Source: a virus
IMG/VR virus record: IMGVR_UViG_3300043446_001753
Span: 1 to 38,082 of that record
Direction: 5' to 3' (one strand)
Length of the DNA stretch: 38,082 nucleotides
The stretch's first letter is position 1. Each line of letters begins with the position of its first letter. The position numbers and the translations under genes are program-made. Below the pieces are notes generated by a model. It was not told the DNA's origin, did no database searches, and saw only the letters and a list, made by a program, of their open reading frames with translations. This document shows, in pieces, positions 6,966 to 14,275 of this stretch.

Positions 6966-7139
6966 ATTCGTATTTGATTTGATTGGTTAACTAACTGGAC
7001 ACAATCTAGCATCGCGCCACAAAAACACAAGAAAAAAAATCGTCATTTTGTCCAATGTTTGCAAGGGTTTTGTGATGGCGGGCAATATTTTGTCCAAGTT
7101 GTCCTAGATTTTAGGCGTGAAAACTTGCGACAAGGCGCA
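6966..7139. promoter_or_regulatory. Divergent control region with two identical 11-bp boxes
   Basis: No gene is seen here. ATTTTGTCCAA occurs at 7045-7055 and again at 7087-7097, 42 bp apart, about four helical turns, as expected for cooperative binding on one DNA face. A half copy, TTGTCC, follows at 7099-7104, and a related inverted TGGACACAA lies at 6996-7004. On the minus strand a weak sigma70-like pair (TTGTGT, 16 bp, TAGATT) could drive the early operon. Reading direction changes here, so both early and rightward promoters are expected. Operator role is inferred. Confidence 0.45.
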
Positions 7140-7278
7140 ATGCGGGTTAGTGTGATGGCGTTGAATAAGTCATGCAAGACTTCCAAACAATTTCGGACAC
7201 TATGCTGCCTGTCTTTTTAGGCTGGCGGCAGACCTTGCATGACTCCCCGCTGGCTTAACCGCTGGCGGGGTTTCTTTT
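7130..7278 (+). ncRNA. Candidate small RNA ending in an intrinsic terminator
   Basis: An 11-bp perfect inverted repeat, AGTCATGCAAG (7168-7178) and CTTGCATGACT (7234-7244), encloses an inner stem CTGCC/GGCAG (7205-7209, 7227-7231). This is followed directly by the terminator hairpin at 7245-7278. No gene precedes the terminator on this strand apart from a possible 26-codon frame starting at 7140, so the terminated product would be a short structured RNA or a mini-gene. The 5' end is a guess. Confidence 0.45.
7245..7278 (+). terminator. Intrinsic terminator
   Basis: CCCCGC at 7245-7250 pairs with GCGGGG at 7265-7270; the stem extends inward through two G-T wobbles and GC/GC pairs around a short TTAACC loop. 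TTTCTTTT follows at 7271-7278. It works only on the plus strand. Confidence 0.8.
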
Positions 7279-7660
7279 GTCATTCGTGCCAGACACGAGC
7301 AAGGCTATATTACAACACGCCGAAAGATATTGACACGGCAAAGGTTAGACGGGGCGACACGCTTAGGCGGTCTGCTGGCATAGGCCAATAAACAACACCG
7401 AACCTCAACAACAAAACGATGTGCGGGCTAACCACCCGCGACCGCCACCGCAGCAATGCGGGACATAGACGGCACGGATGACAACGTGACCGCATCCGGC
7501 AATACTCGCCACCGTCTAAACGTCATGCGCCGAACCCCGAAGGGTTAGTGAGCAATCAAGACAAGTCCTCTCAGCAATGGGGGGACTGTCTTCACCTCGA
7601 CCGCTCAGGGTTAGCCGTTCAATCAAATAGCCCGTTTCAATCACCTTGAAAATAGTTGAA
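7279..7660 (+). ncRNA. Hairpin-rich non-coding stretch, candidate structured RNA
   Basis: No credible gene on either strand. Local perfect stems follow one another: CGTG/CACG near 7286-7298; GCCG/CGGC near 7320-7339; GCGGG/CCCGC at 7423-7439; CCGCA-GCAA-TGCGG at 7448-7461, a GNRA tetraloop; TAGACGG (7466-7472) with CCGTCTA (7512-7518) enclosing CGGATG/CATCCG (7475-7480, 7493-7498); AACCC-CGAA-GGGTT at 7533-7546; and AAGACA-a-GTCC with GGAC-TGTCTT at 7558-7592. It could be a stand-alone RNA or the leader of the two genes at 7724 and 8019. It does not show the tmRNA, RNase P or group I/II intron core signatures I know. Confidence 0.45.
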
Positions 7661-7723
7661 AAAGATGCTTGCAATAATCCAGCGACCTGCCAAAGTTGAA
7701 TCGTGAAAGGGAAATTAAATAAT

Positions 7724-7993
7724 ATGAACAGCACATTCAAAAAATTTAACGCTAGCGAACAAGGCGAAATTATCGCCATACGCTGGCTTCGTGATTGCGA
7801 AAAGCGGATTGCTTCTGGCAAGCAAACTTACAAAATAAGCGAGCAGCCGGATTTGTATTTTGCTGAACTTATCGAATCAGGCACAGGCACGAAAGCAAGT
7901 CTGCAATCAATCAAATCATTCGCGATTCAAGCGGCGAAAGAAATGTTGATTTCTGGGCAATATCCCGTTGTGCTCAATCACTTCACGAAATAA
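7724..7993 (+). CDS. Unknown small protein
   Basis: 89 residues (begins MNSTFKKFNASEQGEIIAIR). Amphipathic helices, no membrane segment. ATG at 7724 was preferred over an upstream GTG at 7703 because AAAGGGA lies between them at usable spacing. It is the first gene rightward of the non-coding region and forms a two-gene unit with the next gene, closed by the terminator at 8259. This could be a regulatory or immediate-early pair. No family recognised. Confidence 0.6.
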   Translation: MNSTFKKFNASEQGEIIAIRWLRDCEKRIASGKQTYKISEQPDLYFAELIESGTGTKASLQSIKSFAIQAAKEMLISGQYPVVLNHFTK

Positions 7994-8018
7994 CCAGTCC
8001 AATCAAATCAAAATCAAT

Positions 8019-8237
8019 ATGAAAAAAACACTCGCAAAAATAGCAAAAGAGCTTGAGTTCAAATCAGACATTTACCACATGGGGAAGCGCATCCTGTCAT
8101 TTGAGGGGAAATGGGTTTTTGACGAATCAAACCTGTATTTTGTTCGCAACGGAAAAGCCGAAAAAATAGACTGCAAACAACTGACAAACGGCCACGGCGA
8201 ATCAATATACAAGCAATATTTTGACGACAACAAATAA
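8019..8237 (+). CDS. Unknown small protein
   Basis: 72 residues, lysine-rich (MKKTLAKIAKELEFKSDIYH), then a beta-rich stretch (FEGKWVFDESNLYFVRNGKA). The start at 8019 is the methionine closest to the protein-like region; the longer in-frame extension is serine/asparagine-rich noise. It is followed 21 bp later by a perfect intrinsic terminator. Function unknown. Confidence 0.6.
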   Translation: MKKTLAKIAKELEFKSDIYHMGKRILSFEGKWVFDESNLYFVRNGKAEKIDCKQLTNGHGESIYKQYFDDNK

Positions 8238-8258
8238 CCCATCACCGCACCACCACGC

Positions 8259-8282
8259 ACCCGCCTAACCAGCGGGTTTTTT
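8259..8282 (+). terminator. Intrinsic terminator after the two-gene unit
   Basis: ACCCGC (8259-8264) and GCGGGT (8272-8277) form a perfect stem around the loop CTAACCA, followed by six T. The hairpin at 7423-7439 has the same seven-base loop with the stem arms exchanged (GCGGG first, CCCGC second). Confidence 0.85.
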
Positions 8283-8555
8283 GTTGCCCAGACGATAAAC
8301 CAACCCACGCAACAACCATGCCAAGCCAGCAAACAAAATCACAGAATATTTTAAGCCATAAAAGCACATTGGCACGGTGTTTTTCTGTATCGTTAAAAGC
8401 CAGATTGCCCGCTATCACCATACCACCCGCCACAGAATCCCACGCTTCCCCAATGATTAACGGTAAAGCAGAATCACATCAAAACGCGCCATAAGCCAAA
8501 TCCACTTTGCACCACAAAGCTTGCCAAGTGACCACAAATAAGCTATTTTGCCAGC
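8283..8555. other. Non-coding gap between terminator and small terminase gene
   Basis: Apart from the promoter at 8521-8549, no gene could be supported. A minus-strand frame (8242-8433) would encode two hydrophobic segments but lacks a good start and runs through the terminator; a 58-codon plus-strand frame (8318-8494) has no protein-like features. Recombination junk or a packaging-related site are possible. Confidence 0.4.
8521..8549 (+). promoter_or_regulatory. Sigma70-like promoter of the terminase unit, nearly leaderless
   Basis: TTGCCA at 8521-8526, a 17-bp spacer, and TATTTT at 8544-8549. The start codon of the small terminase begins at 8556, only 7 nt past the -10 box, so transcription should begin at or next to the ATG. 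No ribosome-binding sequence precedes the gene, which fits a leaderless mRNA. Confidence 0.5.
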
Positions 8556-9101
8556 ATGGGCAAAGCTAAGACGAAATCAACTGACAACCAAGCAATCACA
8601 CAGGCAAAGGCTAGGCAAGCCGGACTGGTGAAGCGTGGCCGCAGGATAGACGAGCAGGCCGCCTATGAGATGGCCGGACTAGTCGCCAAACGTATCACAG
8701 AGACGGGCGCAGCCATGATTCTAGGCATCAATCCGCAGACTTGGTTCAATTGGAAAAGCTTAAACAGTAGTAAGTTTAGTGATTTACTAACGTATGTGCG
8801 TGAGGCTAAACTGTCCGCTACCTTAGATGCGATAGACGAAGCAGGCGACGGCAAGGTGATTGAGACGCCAGACGGCCCTGTCGTAGTTGCTAGGGCAGAC
8901 TGGCGCGCTAAAGCTTGGATGGCTGAACGTGCGCTTGCGCCCGAACGCTTCGCCAAACAACCAGAGCAGACGACACAGCCTACCGTCAACGTGCTTGTGA
9001 CCAGCGAACTGTCGCGCCTCGTGTACGGCGATGCTATTGAAGCGCAGGTTGTCAGCGATGCGACGGAGCGGAAGGCAATTGCGTCGGGTGATGGCGGATA
9101 A
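8556..9101 (+). CDS. terS: Terminase small subunit
   Basis: 181 residues. Residues about 30-75 hold a helix-turn-helix (AGLVAKRITETGAAMILGIN, then QTWFNWKSL), which would recognise the packaging site. The segment DWRAKAWMAERALAPERF is typical of small terminases of this type, and the C-terminal tail would contact the large subunit. Start ATG follows a promoter with almost no leader. The unit is separated from the large subunit by a 399-bp non-coding stretch and two small genes, which is unusual; the stretch may hold the packaging site. Confidence 0.82.
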   Translation: MGKAKTKSTDNQAITQAKARQAGLVKRGRRIDEQAAYEMAGLVAKRITETGAAMILGINPQTWFNWKSLNSSKFSDLLTYVREAKLSATLDAIDEAGDGKVIETPDGPVVVARADWRAKAWMAERALAPERFAKQPEQTTQPTVNVLVTSELSRLVYGDAIEAQVVSDATERKAIASGDGG

Positions 9102-9500
9102 TAAACACCCGCCAGCCCCGGTGTGCGAACATTACCCCACACTAATTTTGCCTACCCTATTGCCAAATCTCTTATCCACGCACTTGTGTTGTTGCAAATG
9201 CTTTTGTTTCAATGCGTTGCAAGTTGACGTGGTGTGGGCAGGGAAGTCCCCCTTGTCGGGGTTGATTCGTAGAAGTGCTGGCGTTTGCGTAGCTCGGTCA
9301 TGCGGTAGCTAATGGTCTAGGAATCCCACTCTTGGTAGAGTCATGGCGGGTGCGGCGTGGTTTGGGCGCGGCTGTCGTGGTGTTGTTTTACAGGTGACGT
9401 GTTGTTTATCAGCCTATGCTGGCAAGCCCGAGTCGGTGCTGCCCGTCCTAACCTGCTGACGTTATCAAAGCCTTTCGTCAGATAATGTGTGTAAAGTAGC
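9102..9500. other. Non-coding stretch between terminase genes, candidate packaging region
   Basis: No convincing gene. A 73-codon frame from 9091 overlaps the terS stop but is an unlikely cysteine-rich sequence. Visible structure: GTGTG/CACAC near 9121-9142, CCCC/GGGG around TTGTC near 9248-9261, ACTCT-TGGT-AGAGT near 9328-9341 and a perfect CTGACG/CGTCAG stem near 9456-9481 whose loop offers the alternative TTATC/GATAA pairing. Phage packaging sites usually lie in or next to terS, so this is the natural place to look for cos or pac. A tRNA was considered and rejected for lack of a T-arm. Confidence 0.4.
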
Positions 9501-9635
9501 ATGGGTAAGATTGACTGGCAAGCGATAATAGCTTGTGAATCGGATTTAAGTTGTGTATGCTGTGCTTATGTACTTGGCGCATCATCAAGCTTTGACCGAG
9601 CCGCTTTACGTCACGGGCTTATCAAGCAATGGTAA
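9501..9635 (+). CDS. Possible small cysteine-containing protein before the terminase accessory gene
   Basis: 44 residues (MGKIDWQAIIACESDLSCVC at the start, ending ALRHGLIKQW). Its TAA is followed after one base by the ATG of the next gene (TAAGATG), a tight junction like others in this genome, and the DWQAII and FDRAALRHGLI segments look like a small helix-turn-helix. There is no clear ribosome site and the length is short, so it could be chance. Confidence 0.4.
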   Translation: MGKIDWQAIIACESDLSCVCCAYVLGASSSFDRAALRHGLIKQW

Positions 9636-9636
9636 G

Positions 9637-9951
9637 ATGTTGATTGGCGGTGTGTTTAGGATGCACGATAGCGTCGGGTTTCCTTTGGATTGCTGTTTTG
9701 AAGAATCCAAGCTAAGAGGCTTTGACATAGACTGGTTGGAAGCTTTGTGCGATTGCTGGCTGAATGATTGCGCTAAGTATGACTCATTCTGCCGACAAGC
9801 TTCTAATTGTGCTAGGATTGATTTAGACGAGCTTTTCAAGCGTTCTGGCGCGATGGTGGCCAACATGTTCCCCAAGATGCTTAAATGCCCTAATCCGGTT
9901 GATGTGGTGTGCAAGTACATAATTCGGCGCAAGAAACTAGGAAAATCGTAA
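9637..9951 (+). CDS. Conserved phage protein immediately upstream of the large terminase
   Basis: 104 residues. The start was placed at 9637 because the protein then begins MLIGGVFRMHDSVGFPLD, matching a family of short phage proteins that start with an FRMHD motif followed by a helical DWLEAL-x-D region and sit beside terminase genes. A longer frame from 9553 adds 28 unlikely residues and overlaps the previous frame. Its TAA abuts the terminase ATG with no gap. Function is unknown; the position suggests a packaging accessory role. Confidence 0.65.
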   Translation: MLIGGVFRMHDSVGFPLDCCFEESKLRGFDIDWLEALCDCWLNDCAKYDSFCRQASNCARIDLDELFKRSGAMVANMFPKMLKCPNPVDVVCKYIIRRKKLGKS

Positions 9952-11448
9952 ATGAGTCGCCAAAAAATTTTAAAACCACCTATTCCCAAGTTGTCGGCTG
10001 AACAACAGGCGGCGATTAACGCTTTCCGTCCGATGTGGGAATACGGCAAAAAGCTTGGCTGTCCTAAAGAGCAGTTGGAGAACTTCACCAAAGCGAACAT
10101 ATTTCTGCAACCTAAACAGCTTGAGTTCTGTTCTAAAGCGCGGGAATGTGACCATGAAGGCGGGCCAACGGCGGTGATGAGCGGTGGCGGACGTGGCAGT
10201 TCCAAATCCCATGCGATTCTGGCGCAGATATTTGCGGACGATTGCCAACGGTTTTCCGGTCTTAAAGTGCTGCTTTTGCGTAAGATAGGCAAAGCCAACC
10301 AAGAACAAGTTCAGGATTACCGTACTAAACTGCTTAACGGCTTGGCGCATGATTACAAGCAACAAGCGCAGGAAATCATCTTTGAAAATGGCAGTAAAGT
10401 GCTGATGGGCAACTTCAAGGACGAAAAGGACATTGACAGGTATATGGGGCAGGAATATGACGTTATCTATTTGATGGAGTCCAACCAGCTTACCTTTGCC
10501 AAAAAGAAGTTCATCCTTACCTGCTTGCGTACCAGCAAGGCTAATTGGAGACCGCGATTGTATGAGGACACCAACCCCGGCGGCGTGGGTATGGCTGAAA
10601 ATAAGCAGATGTATGTCATCCCGTGGCGGCTTGGTAAAGAAAAGGAGACGGGTACTAGGTACATACATTCCACGGTTTATGACAATAAATTCATCAACAA
10701 AGAGTATGTCAAGCAGCTTGAAAGTCTTACCGGATGGCAGCGCAAAGCGTGGTTGGACGGAGATTGGGATTTCGCCGCAGGCTCGTTCTTTACCAATTTC
10801 GTACCAGACCGCCACGTTTACCCCAACCATCACGTCGCGTTCGACGAAAAAACTGCCGTCCGGTGGTACGCCTCTTACGATTTCGGATTTGCTCACAATG
10901 CGGCTTGCATTTTGTTTGCCCAAGACAAAAAGGGGCTGACTTACATCGTGGACGAATGGGTGGACTCGGAAAACGTCATTTACGAGCAGGCTGAGAATAT
11001 CAAAGCCATGCTTAACGCGCACCATTTGAGCGTAGGCGACCTTTATTTCTTTGTGGCTGGTCGAGACTGCTTCAGCCGCAACGAGGACGGAAAAACGATT
11101 TCTGATGCGTTTAGCGAAAATGGTATAGATTTCTCGGTGGCCGAAGTGGACAGGGCTAACGGATGGAAGCGTTGCCATGCGTTGTTTGGCGACATATCAG
11201 CCAACATCCCGTCCAAAGGTTTTATTAATCAACGGTGCAAAAACCTGATTACACAGATTCAACTAGCGCAACACAGCGAAAAGCGGGCTGGAGATATTGA
11301 GAAGTTCAACGCTGACACAGAAGGCAACGGTGGCGACGATGCGCTTGATGCTTTCAGGTTCGGAATTGCAAGTGACCCTAATCACGCCATCAACTTTGCT
11401 AAACCCGTGTCTCTGAGCCGAAGTCCTTATCAGTTGATTGGGTTGTAA
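9952..11448 (+). CDS. terL: Terminase large subunit
   Basis: 498 residues, usual length for the family. ATPase domain: Walker A GGGRGSSKS at 78-86, Walker B-like strand DVIYLMESNQ at about 170-179 with E176 as the likely catalytic acid, and TNPGG at 207-211 as a coupling motif. RNase H-like nuclease domain: D310 in WYASYDFGF, then DD at 462-463 and D466 in GDDALDAFRFG. It is the motor that cuts concatemers and drives DNA into the prohead. The last 50 bp overlap a convergent minus-strand gene. Confidence 0.95.
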   Translation: MSRQKILKPPIPKLSAEQQAAINAFRPMWEYGKKLGCPKEQLENFTKANIFLQPKQLEFCSKARECDHEGGPTAVMSGGGRGSSKSHAILAQIFADDCQRFSGLKVLLLRKIGKANQEQVQDYRTKLLNGLAHDYKQQAQEIIFENGSKVLMGNFKDEKDIDRYMGQEYDVIYLMESNQLTFAKKKFILTCLRTSKANWRPRLYEDTNPGGVGMAENKQMYVIPWRLGKEKETGTRYIHSTVYDNKFINKEYVKQLESLTGWQRKAWLDGDWDFAAGSFFTNFVPDRHVYPNHHVAFDEKTAVRWYASYDFGFAHNAACILFAQDKKGLTYIVDEWVDSENVIYEQAENIKAMLNAHHLSVGDLYFFVAGRDCFSRNEDGKTISDAFSENGIDFSVAEVDRANGWKRCHALFGDISANIPSKGFINQRCKNLITQIQLAQHSEKRAGDIEKFNADTEGNGGDDALDAFRFGIASDPNHAINFAKPVSLSRSPYQLIGL

Positions 11449-11638
11449 ATTTACTGCAAAAATCGTTTTCTTCTTTCATGATATGATGAGGGTTGTAATG
11501 GCAATAACCAACGTCAGTAAAAAATTGCTTAATACCTAAAGTTGGATAAGAATATAACGAATTGTCTTGATTAGAATAAACGGTTTCTGTCTTTAATTCC
11601 GTTTGTTTTTTAAACCACTTGCAATCTTTACATTTCAT
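11399..11638 (-). CDS. Small zinc-binding phage protein
   Basis: 79 residues beginning with CKDCKWFKK, with further cysteines in GYCHYNP and DFCSKF. The four-cysteine pattern (CxxC, C, C) is common among small phage proteins of unknown function. The last codons run antisense into the terL gene. It is the third gene of a minus-strand cassette inserted between terL and portal. Confidence 0.65.
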   Translation of the reverse strand: MKCKDCKWFKKQTELKTETVYSNQDNSLYSYPTLGIKQFFTDVGYCHYNPHHIMKEENDFCSKFTTQSTDKDFGSETRV

Positions 11639-11853
11639 ACGTTATTCCATTCAGGGTTATCTTTCGGTGTTAATCCACGCATCTCAATATGTGCAAAACA
11701 TTCTTTAGCTTGTTCGCTTTCTGGATAATGTTTGGTCAATATGGCTACACAACGATTGCACAAGCTGTCAAAATTCATTGAATAGCTGTAATGATAACAG
11801 CGCGGGCATTTAACTCCGCTATGCCGCTCAACCTTAATTTTGCAATCAATCAT
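11635..11853 (-). CDS. Small zinc-binding protein
   Basis: 72 residues with two cysteine pairs, CPRC and CNRC, 16 residues apart, plus histidines nearby; a zinc ribbon is likely. It overlaps the next gene by 4 bp as ATGA and is itself overlapped the same way by the previous gene, so the three cassette genes are tightly coupled. Target unknown. Confidence 0.65.
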   Translation of the reverse strand: MIDCKIKVERHSGVKCPRCYHYSYSMNFDSLCNRCVAILTKHYPESEQAKECFAHIEMRGLTPKDNPEWNNV

Positions 11854-12224
11854 TTATACACCTTCTTAAACGTGGGCTTTTTCTTTGTCTTTTTCAACGC
11901 CTCTTTAAGCTCAATGCGCGAGTTGTCAATTTTGCGGTTGACATAATCCTGTGTGCCATAATCATCTTCTAACGATTCATCCTCAACGATTCTTGGCAAA
12001 GGACGCTCGCCAAAGATTTGTGTGCGATGCATCCAGCCTTTATCCGGCGTGTAAACCCAATACTCGCGCCATCCGGTATCATGCTCAAATCGCTTGATGT
12101 TGTCGGTATTAGAAAACAACTGCATACCACAAGCGCGGCATTGTCCGGGAAAATACTTAGGTGCGGACAGGTTGCGGCATTTGGGGCATTGCTTTACGTT
12201 TTTAAGCAATAGGTAATCTTTCAT
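11850..12224 (-). CDS. Zinc-ribbon protein, first gene of the reverse-strand cassette
   Basis: 124 residues. An N-terminal zinc ribbon (CPKC near 13-16 and CRAC about 18 residues later) is followed by an aromatic-rich segment (GWREYWVYTPDKGW) and a basic C-terminal tail (KKTKKKPTFKKVYK). It could be a single-stranded nucleic-acid-binding or host-interaction factor. Transcription must start in the 12225-12308 gap shared with the portal promoter. The opposite orientation to all neighbours marks the cassette as an acquired moron-type insertion. Confidence 0.65.
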   Translation of the reverse strand: MKDYLLLKNVKQCPKCRNLSAPKYFPGQCRACGMQLFSNTDNIKRFEHDTGWREYWVYTPDKGWMHRTQIFGERPLPRIVEDESLEDDYGTQDYVNRKIDNSRIELKEALKKTKKKPTFKKVYK

Positions 12225-12308
12225 CTGCGTCCATATTGCCCTAAATGTCCAAGCGTTCCAAGAGATTTTTCTTGCAATATCAAACTTTATGTGTAACGTT
12301 AAAGCTCA
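12225..12308. promoter_or_regulatory. Divergent promoter region, zinc cassette and portal
   Basis: For the portal gene, TGTAACGTTAAAG at 12292-12304 resembles the element before 27666 (11 of 13 bases). TTGCAA at 12272-12277 is a possible -35. The portal ATG at 12309 lies about 10 nt past the -10, again without a ribosome site. On the minus strand TTGGAA, 17 bp, CAATAT is a weak candidate for the cassette. Confidence 0.4.
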
Positions 12309-13751
12309 ATGGCAGCTAAACCTAATTTCTTTCAACGCTTGTTTGCTCGTAATGAGCCAGTCAAGACAGAGCGCAAGCCGCGCATTGCTACGGAGCGTAA
12401 GGCGCGTATTTCGGGTTTAGGCCAGCCGCAATACATCGCTTCTAGCCTTGATGTTCAGCGCATCCAAAACGCTCTCAGGTCAGCGGAGCGCGGTGATACA
12501 TGGCTTTTATTCACCATCTTCCGCGATATGTATTCCTCTTACGGACATCTTCAAGGTGTGTGGGGAAAACGCAAATCGGTAATCACGGGTAATGTTGAAA
12601 CTCTGATTCCTGCCGACCCTGAAAATGAGGATGACGTTATTGCTTGCGATGTAATCAAGCAGATGATTTCCGGTTGCGATAACTGGCGAACGGGATTGGT
12701 GCATTTGCTGGATGCCACGCTTTATCCTTTAGCTGTGGCGGAAAAGATTTTTGAGCCTGTCGGGTCAGCGGAACACACAAGATACAAGTACCCATTGAGG
12801 TACAAACTGAAATCAATCGCCGCAGTTGACCCGACATTGCTCTGTTTTAAGCTCCCGTATGTGCCTAGTTTTGCGGAAAAAGACAATCCGCATCATTACA
12901 ATCCTGACGATTTTGAATCGTGGTTGCGTTTTTATTCCACGACTGCCAATGGCGCGGTTCAGTATTCGATGAAGGATATTTATGCACCTGACCCGAATGT
13001 GCATATCGTCCATCGCGGCACAATGCTTTCGCCTATCATCCCGCCTAACTTTGGCGGTCAAATGCGGGCAATCTTATTTCCGTGGCTATTGGCTACGCAG
13101 GGGCGAGATTGGTTTGCTTTGTTGATGCAGAAGTATGGGATGCCTATTCCGGTTGCCAAAGTCAACACACAGCAAAAAGACACAGTATCGCAAATGCAAG
13201 AAGCTCTTGCAATGTGTTCTCAATTAGGCGGCATTGTTATTGATTCTAAGGCGGCGATTGAATGGGGACAAGTTGCCGCTACGGATTCAGCGTCGGCGCA
13301 TAAGGCATTTCAGGAATGGTTGGATAGCCTTGTGTCAAGGGTTGTTGGTTGTGAATCGTATAGCTCCAATCCAAAAAATACTGGCATGGGTTCTGGTGCT
13401 GCATCTCAATCAGAAGAAATCAGGGAAGATGTTCGTGATTTGGACACAAGAAATTTGAGTGACACGCTTCGTCGCCAGTTATTTCGCCAATTCCTTGACA
13501 TTAACGGTTATCGCGGTGCTGCCCCTGAAATCTTCTGGGGCGGTATGCGCGAAGGCGCAGCGGCTACTTACGCCAAAACTATTGCTCAGATGAGTACTGC
13601 GGGCTTGCGGCCTACCAAAAAGCGCGGTTTGCAGACCATCAATCGCAACATCGGCATTGAGTTTGAGATGGAAGAAATTGACAAAGCCCCGCCTATCAGC
13701 AAAGCCGTCAAGATTCAGGACAAGGAAAACAACAACGCGGTCAAATACTGA
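12309..13751 (+). CDS. Portal protein, DUF935 / Mu gp29-like
   Basis: 480 residues. Recognisable DUF935 features: the helical YGHLQGVWGKRKSVITG region, an LLDATLYPLAVAEKIFEP segment, RDWFALLMQKYGMPIPVAK, and the C-terminal GAASQSEEIREDVRDLDTR segment with a following helix that lines the tunnel. It forms the dodecameric ring at the capsid vertex that TerL docks on. The next gene overlaps by 1 bp. A Mu-like portal in a genome with siphovirus tail genes and no transposase is a known combination. Confidence 0.88.
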   Translation: MAAKPNFFQRLFARNEPVKTERKPRIATERKARISGLGQPQYIASSLDVQRIQNALRSAERGDTWLLFTIFRDMYSSYGHLQGVWGKRKSVITGNVETLIPADPENEDDVIACDVIKQMISGCDNWRTGLVHLLDATLYPLAVAEKIFEPVGSAEHTRYKYPLRYKLKSIAAVDPTLLCFKLPYVPSFAEKDNPHHYNPDDFESWLRFYSTTANGAVQYSMKDIYAPDPNVHIVHRGTMLSPIIPPNFGGQMRAILFPWLLATQGRDWFALLMQKYGMPIPVAKVNTQQKDTVSQMQEALAMCSQLGGIVIDSKAAIEWGQVAATDSASAHKAFQEWLDSLVSRVVGCESYSSNPKNTGMGSGAASQSEEIREDVRDLDTRNLSDTLRRQLFRQFLDINGYRGAAPEIFWGGMREGAAATYAKTIAQMSTAGLRPTKKRGLQTINRNIGIEFEMEEIDKAPPISKAVKIQDKENNNAVKY

Positions 13752-14044
13752 TGAGCCTGTTTGGACATTACGTTGACGGCATTAAGGTGTATCAGTTCAA
13801 TGGTATGCCGGGTTGGTATTCTGTTCCGGCGGGCTACGATTGGGATTGCAAGATGGATAGCGGGATGCAGCTTTGGGTTTCTCCTAATGAAATCACCAAG
13901 AACGCAGACGGCACAGTTAGCGGCAGTCCTTTGTATGCGGCTGAATTAAACATGGACGGTACATTGGTGTTCCAGCATCAACTTGCGTCTCGCAAATTAA
14001 ACATAGATAGTCCACCGCACGATAGGCTTTCGCCTCAGAACTAA
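13751..14044 (+). CDS. Head-region protein of unknown function
   Basis: 97 residues, beta-rich and aromatic (MSLFGHYVDGIKVYQFNG, then GWYSVPAGYDWDC). It overlaps the portal stop (TGATG). No family recognised; co-transcription with the portal suggests a virion or packaging function, possibly a small head protein. Confidence 0.6.
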   Translation: MSLFGHYVDGIKVYQFNGMPGWYSVPAGYDWDCKMDSGMQLWVSPNEITKNADGTVSGSPLYAAELNMDGTLVFQHQLASRKLNIDSPPHDRLSPQN

Positions 14045-14064
14045 TCACAATCATTAAGGGGAAA

Positions 14065-14271
14065 ATGAACGGAGATTACATAGACCTTAACACGGCTTCA
14101 TCCAAAAAGTACCTTCCTATCGGCAGGCGACAACTTGCGCGAATGTGCGAGGAAGGGATGTTCAAAACAGCCTTCAAGCCCGGAACTGGTGGCAAAACCA
14201 GCAAGTGGCTAATTTCCCGAACCGAAGTCATTTCACACAGGATAAACGGACACCCAAAACCACAATACTAA
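14065..14271 (+). CDS. Small helix-turn-helix DNA-binding protein, excisionase/MerR-like fold
   Basis: 68 residues. YLPIGRRQLARMCEEGMFKT is a helix-turn-helix followed by a wing (GGKTSKWLISRTEV), as in excisionase-type proteins. AAGGGGA precedes its ATG. It is odd inside a head operon and could be a late regulator that acts on nearby promoters, or an architectural factor in packaging. No integrase was found, so an excisionase role is not supported here. Confidence 0.65.
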   Translation: MNGDYIDLNTASSKKYLPIGRRQLARMCEEGMFKTAFKPGTGGKTSKWLISRTEVISHRINGHPKPQY

Positions 14272-14275
14272 AACT

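Noticed and set aside
7310-7495. Minus-strand 61-codon frame in the non-coding region
   Set aside because: Cuts through several strong plus-strand hairpins and has no start signal or family resemblance.
7279-7660. Group I intron or tmRNA
   Set aside because: No P/Q/R/S core consensus, no tRNA-like ends, no split gene flanking it.
8242-8433. Minus-strand frame with two hydrophobic segments after the 8237 stop
   Set aside because: No ATG or ribosome site at a sensible place, frame runs through the plus-strand terminator hairpin, and the hydrophobic look may be a by-product of base composition.
8318-8494. 58-codon plus-strand frame
   Set aside because: No ribosome site, serine/proline-rich without structure, lies behind a terminator with no promoter.
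9091-9312. 73-codon frame overlapping the end of terS
   Set aside because: Composition is not protein-like (run of cysteines, no secondary structure), although its ATG overlap with the stop is suggestive.
9280-9350. tRNA-like D-arm and anticodon-like hairpins
   Set aside because: No T-arm consensus and no acceptor pairing on either strand.
9970-11178. Long minus-strand frame opposite the large terminase
   Set aside because: Complement of a strongly conserved terminase gene; composition is that of an antisense shadow.
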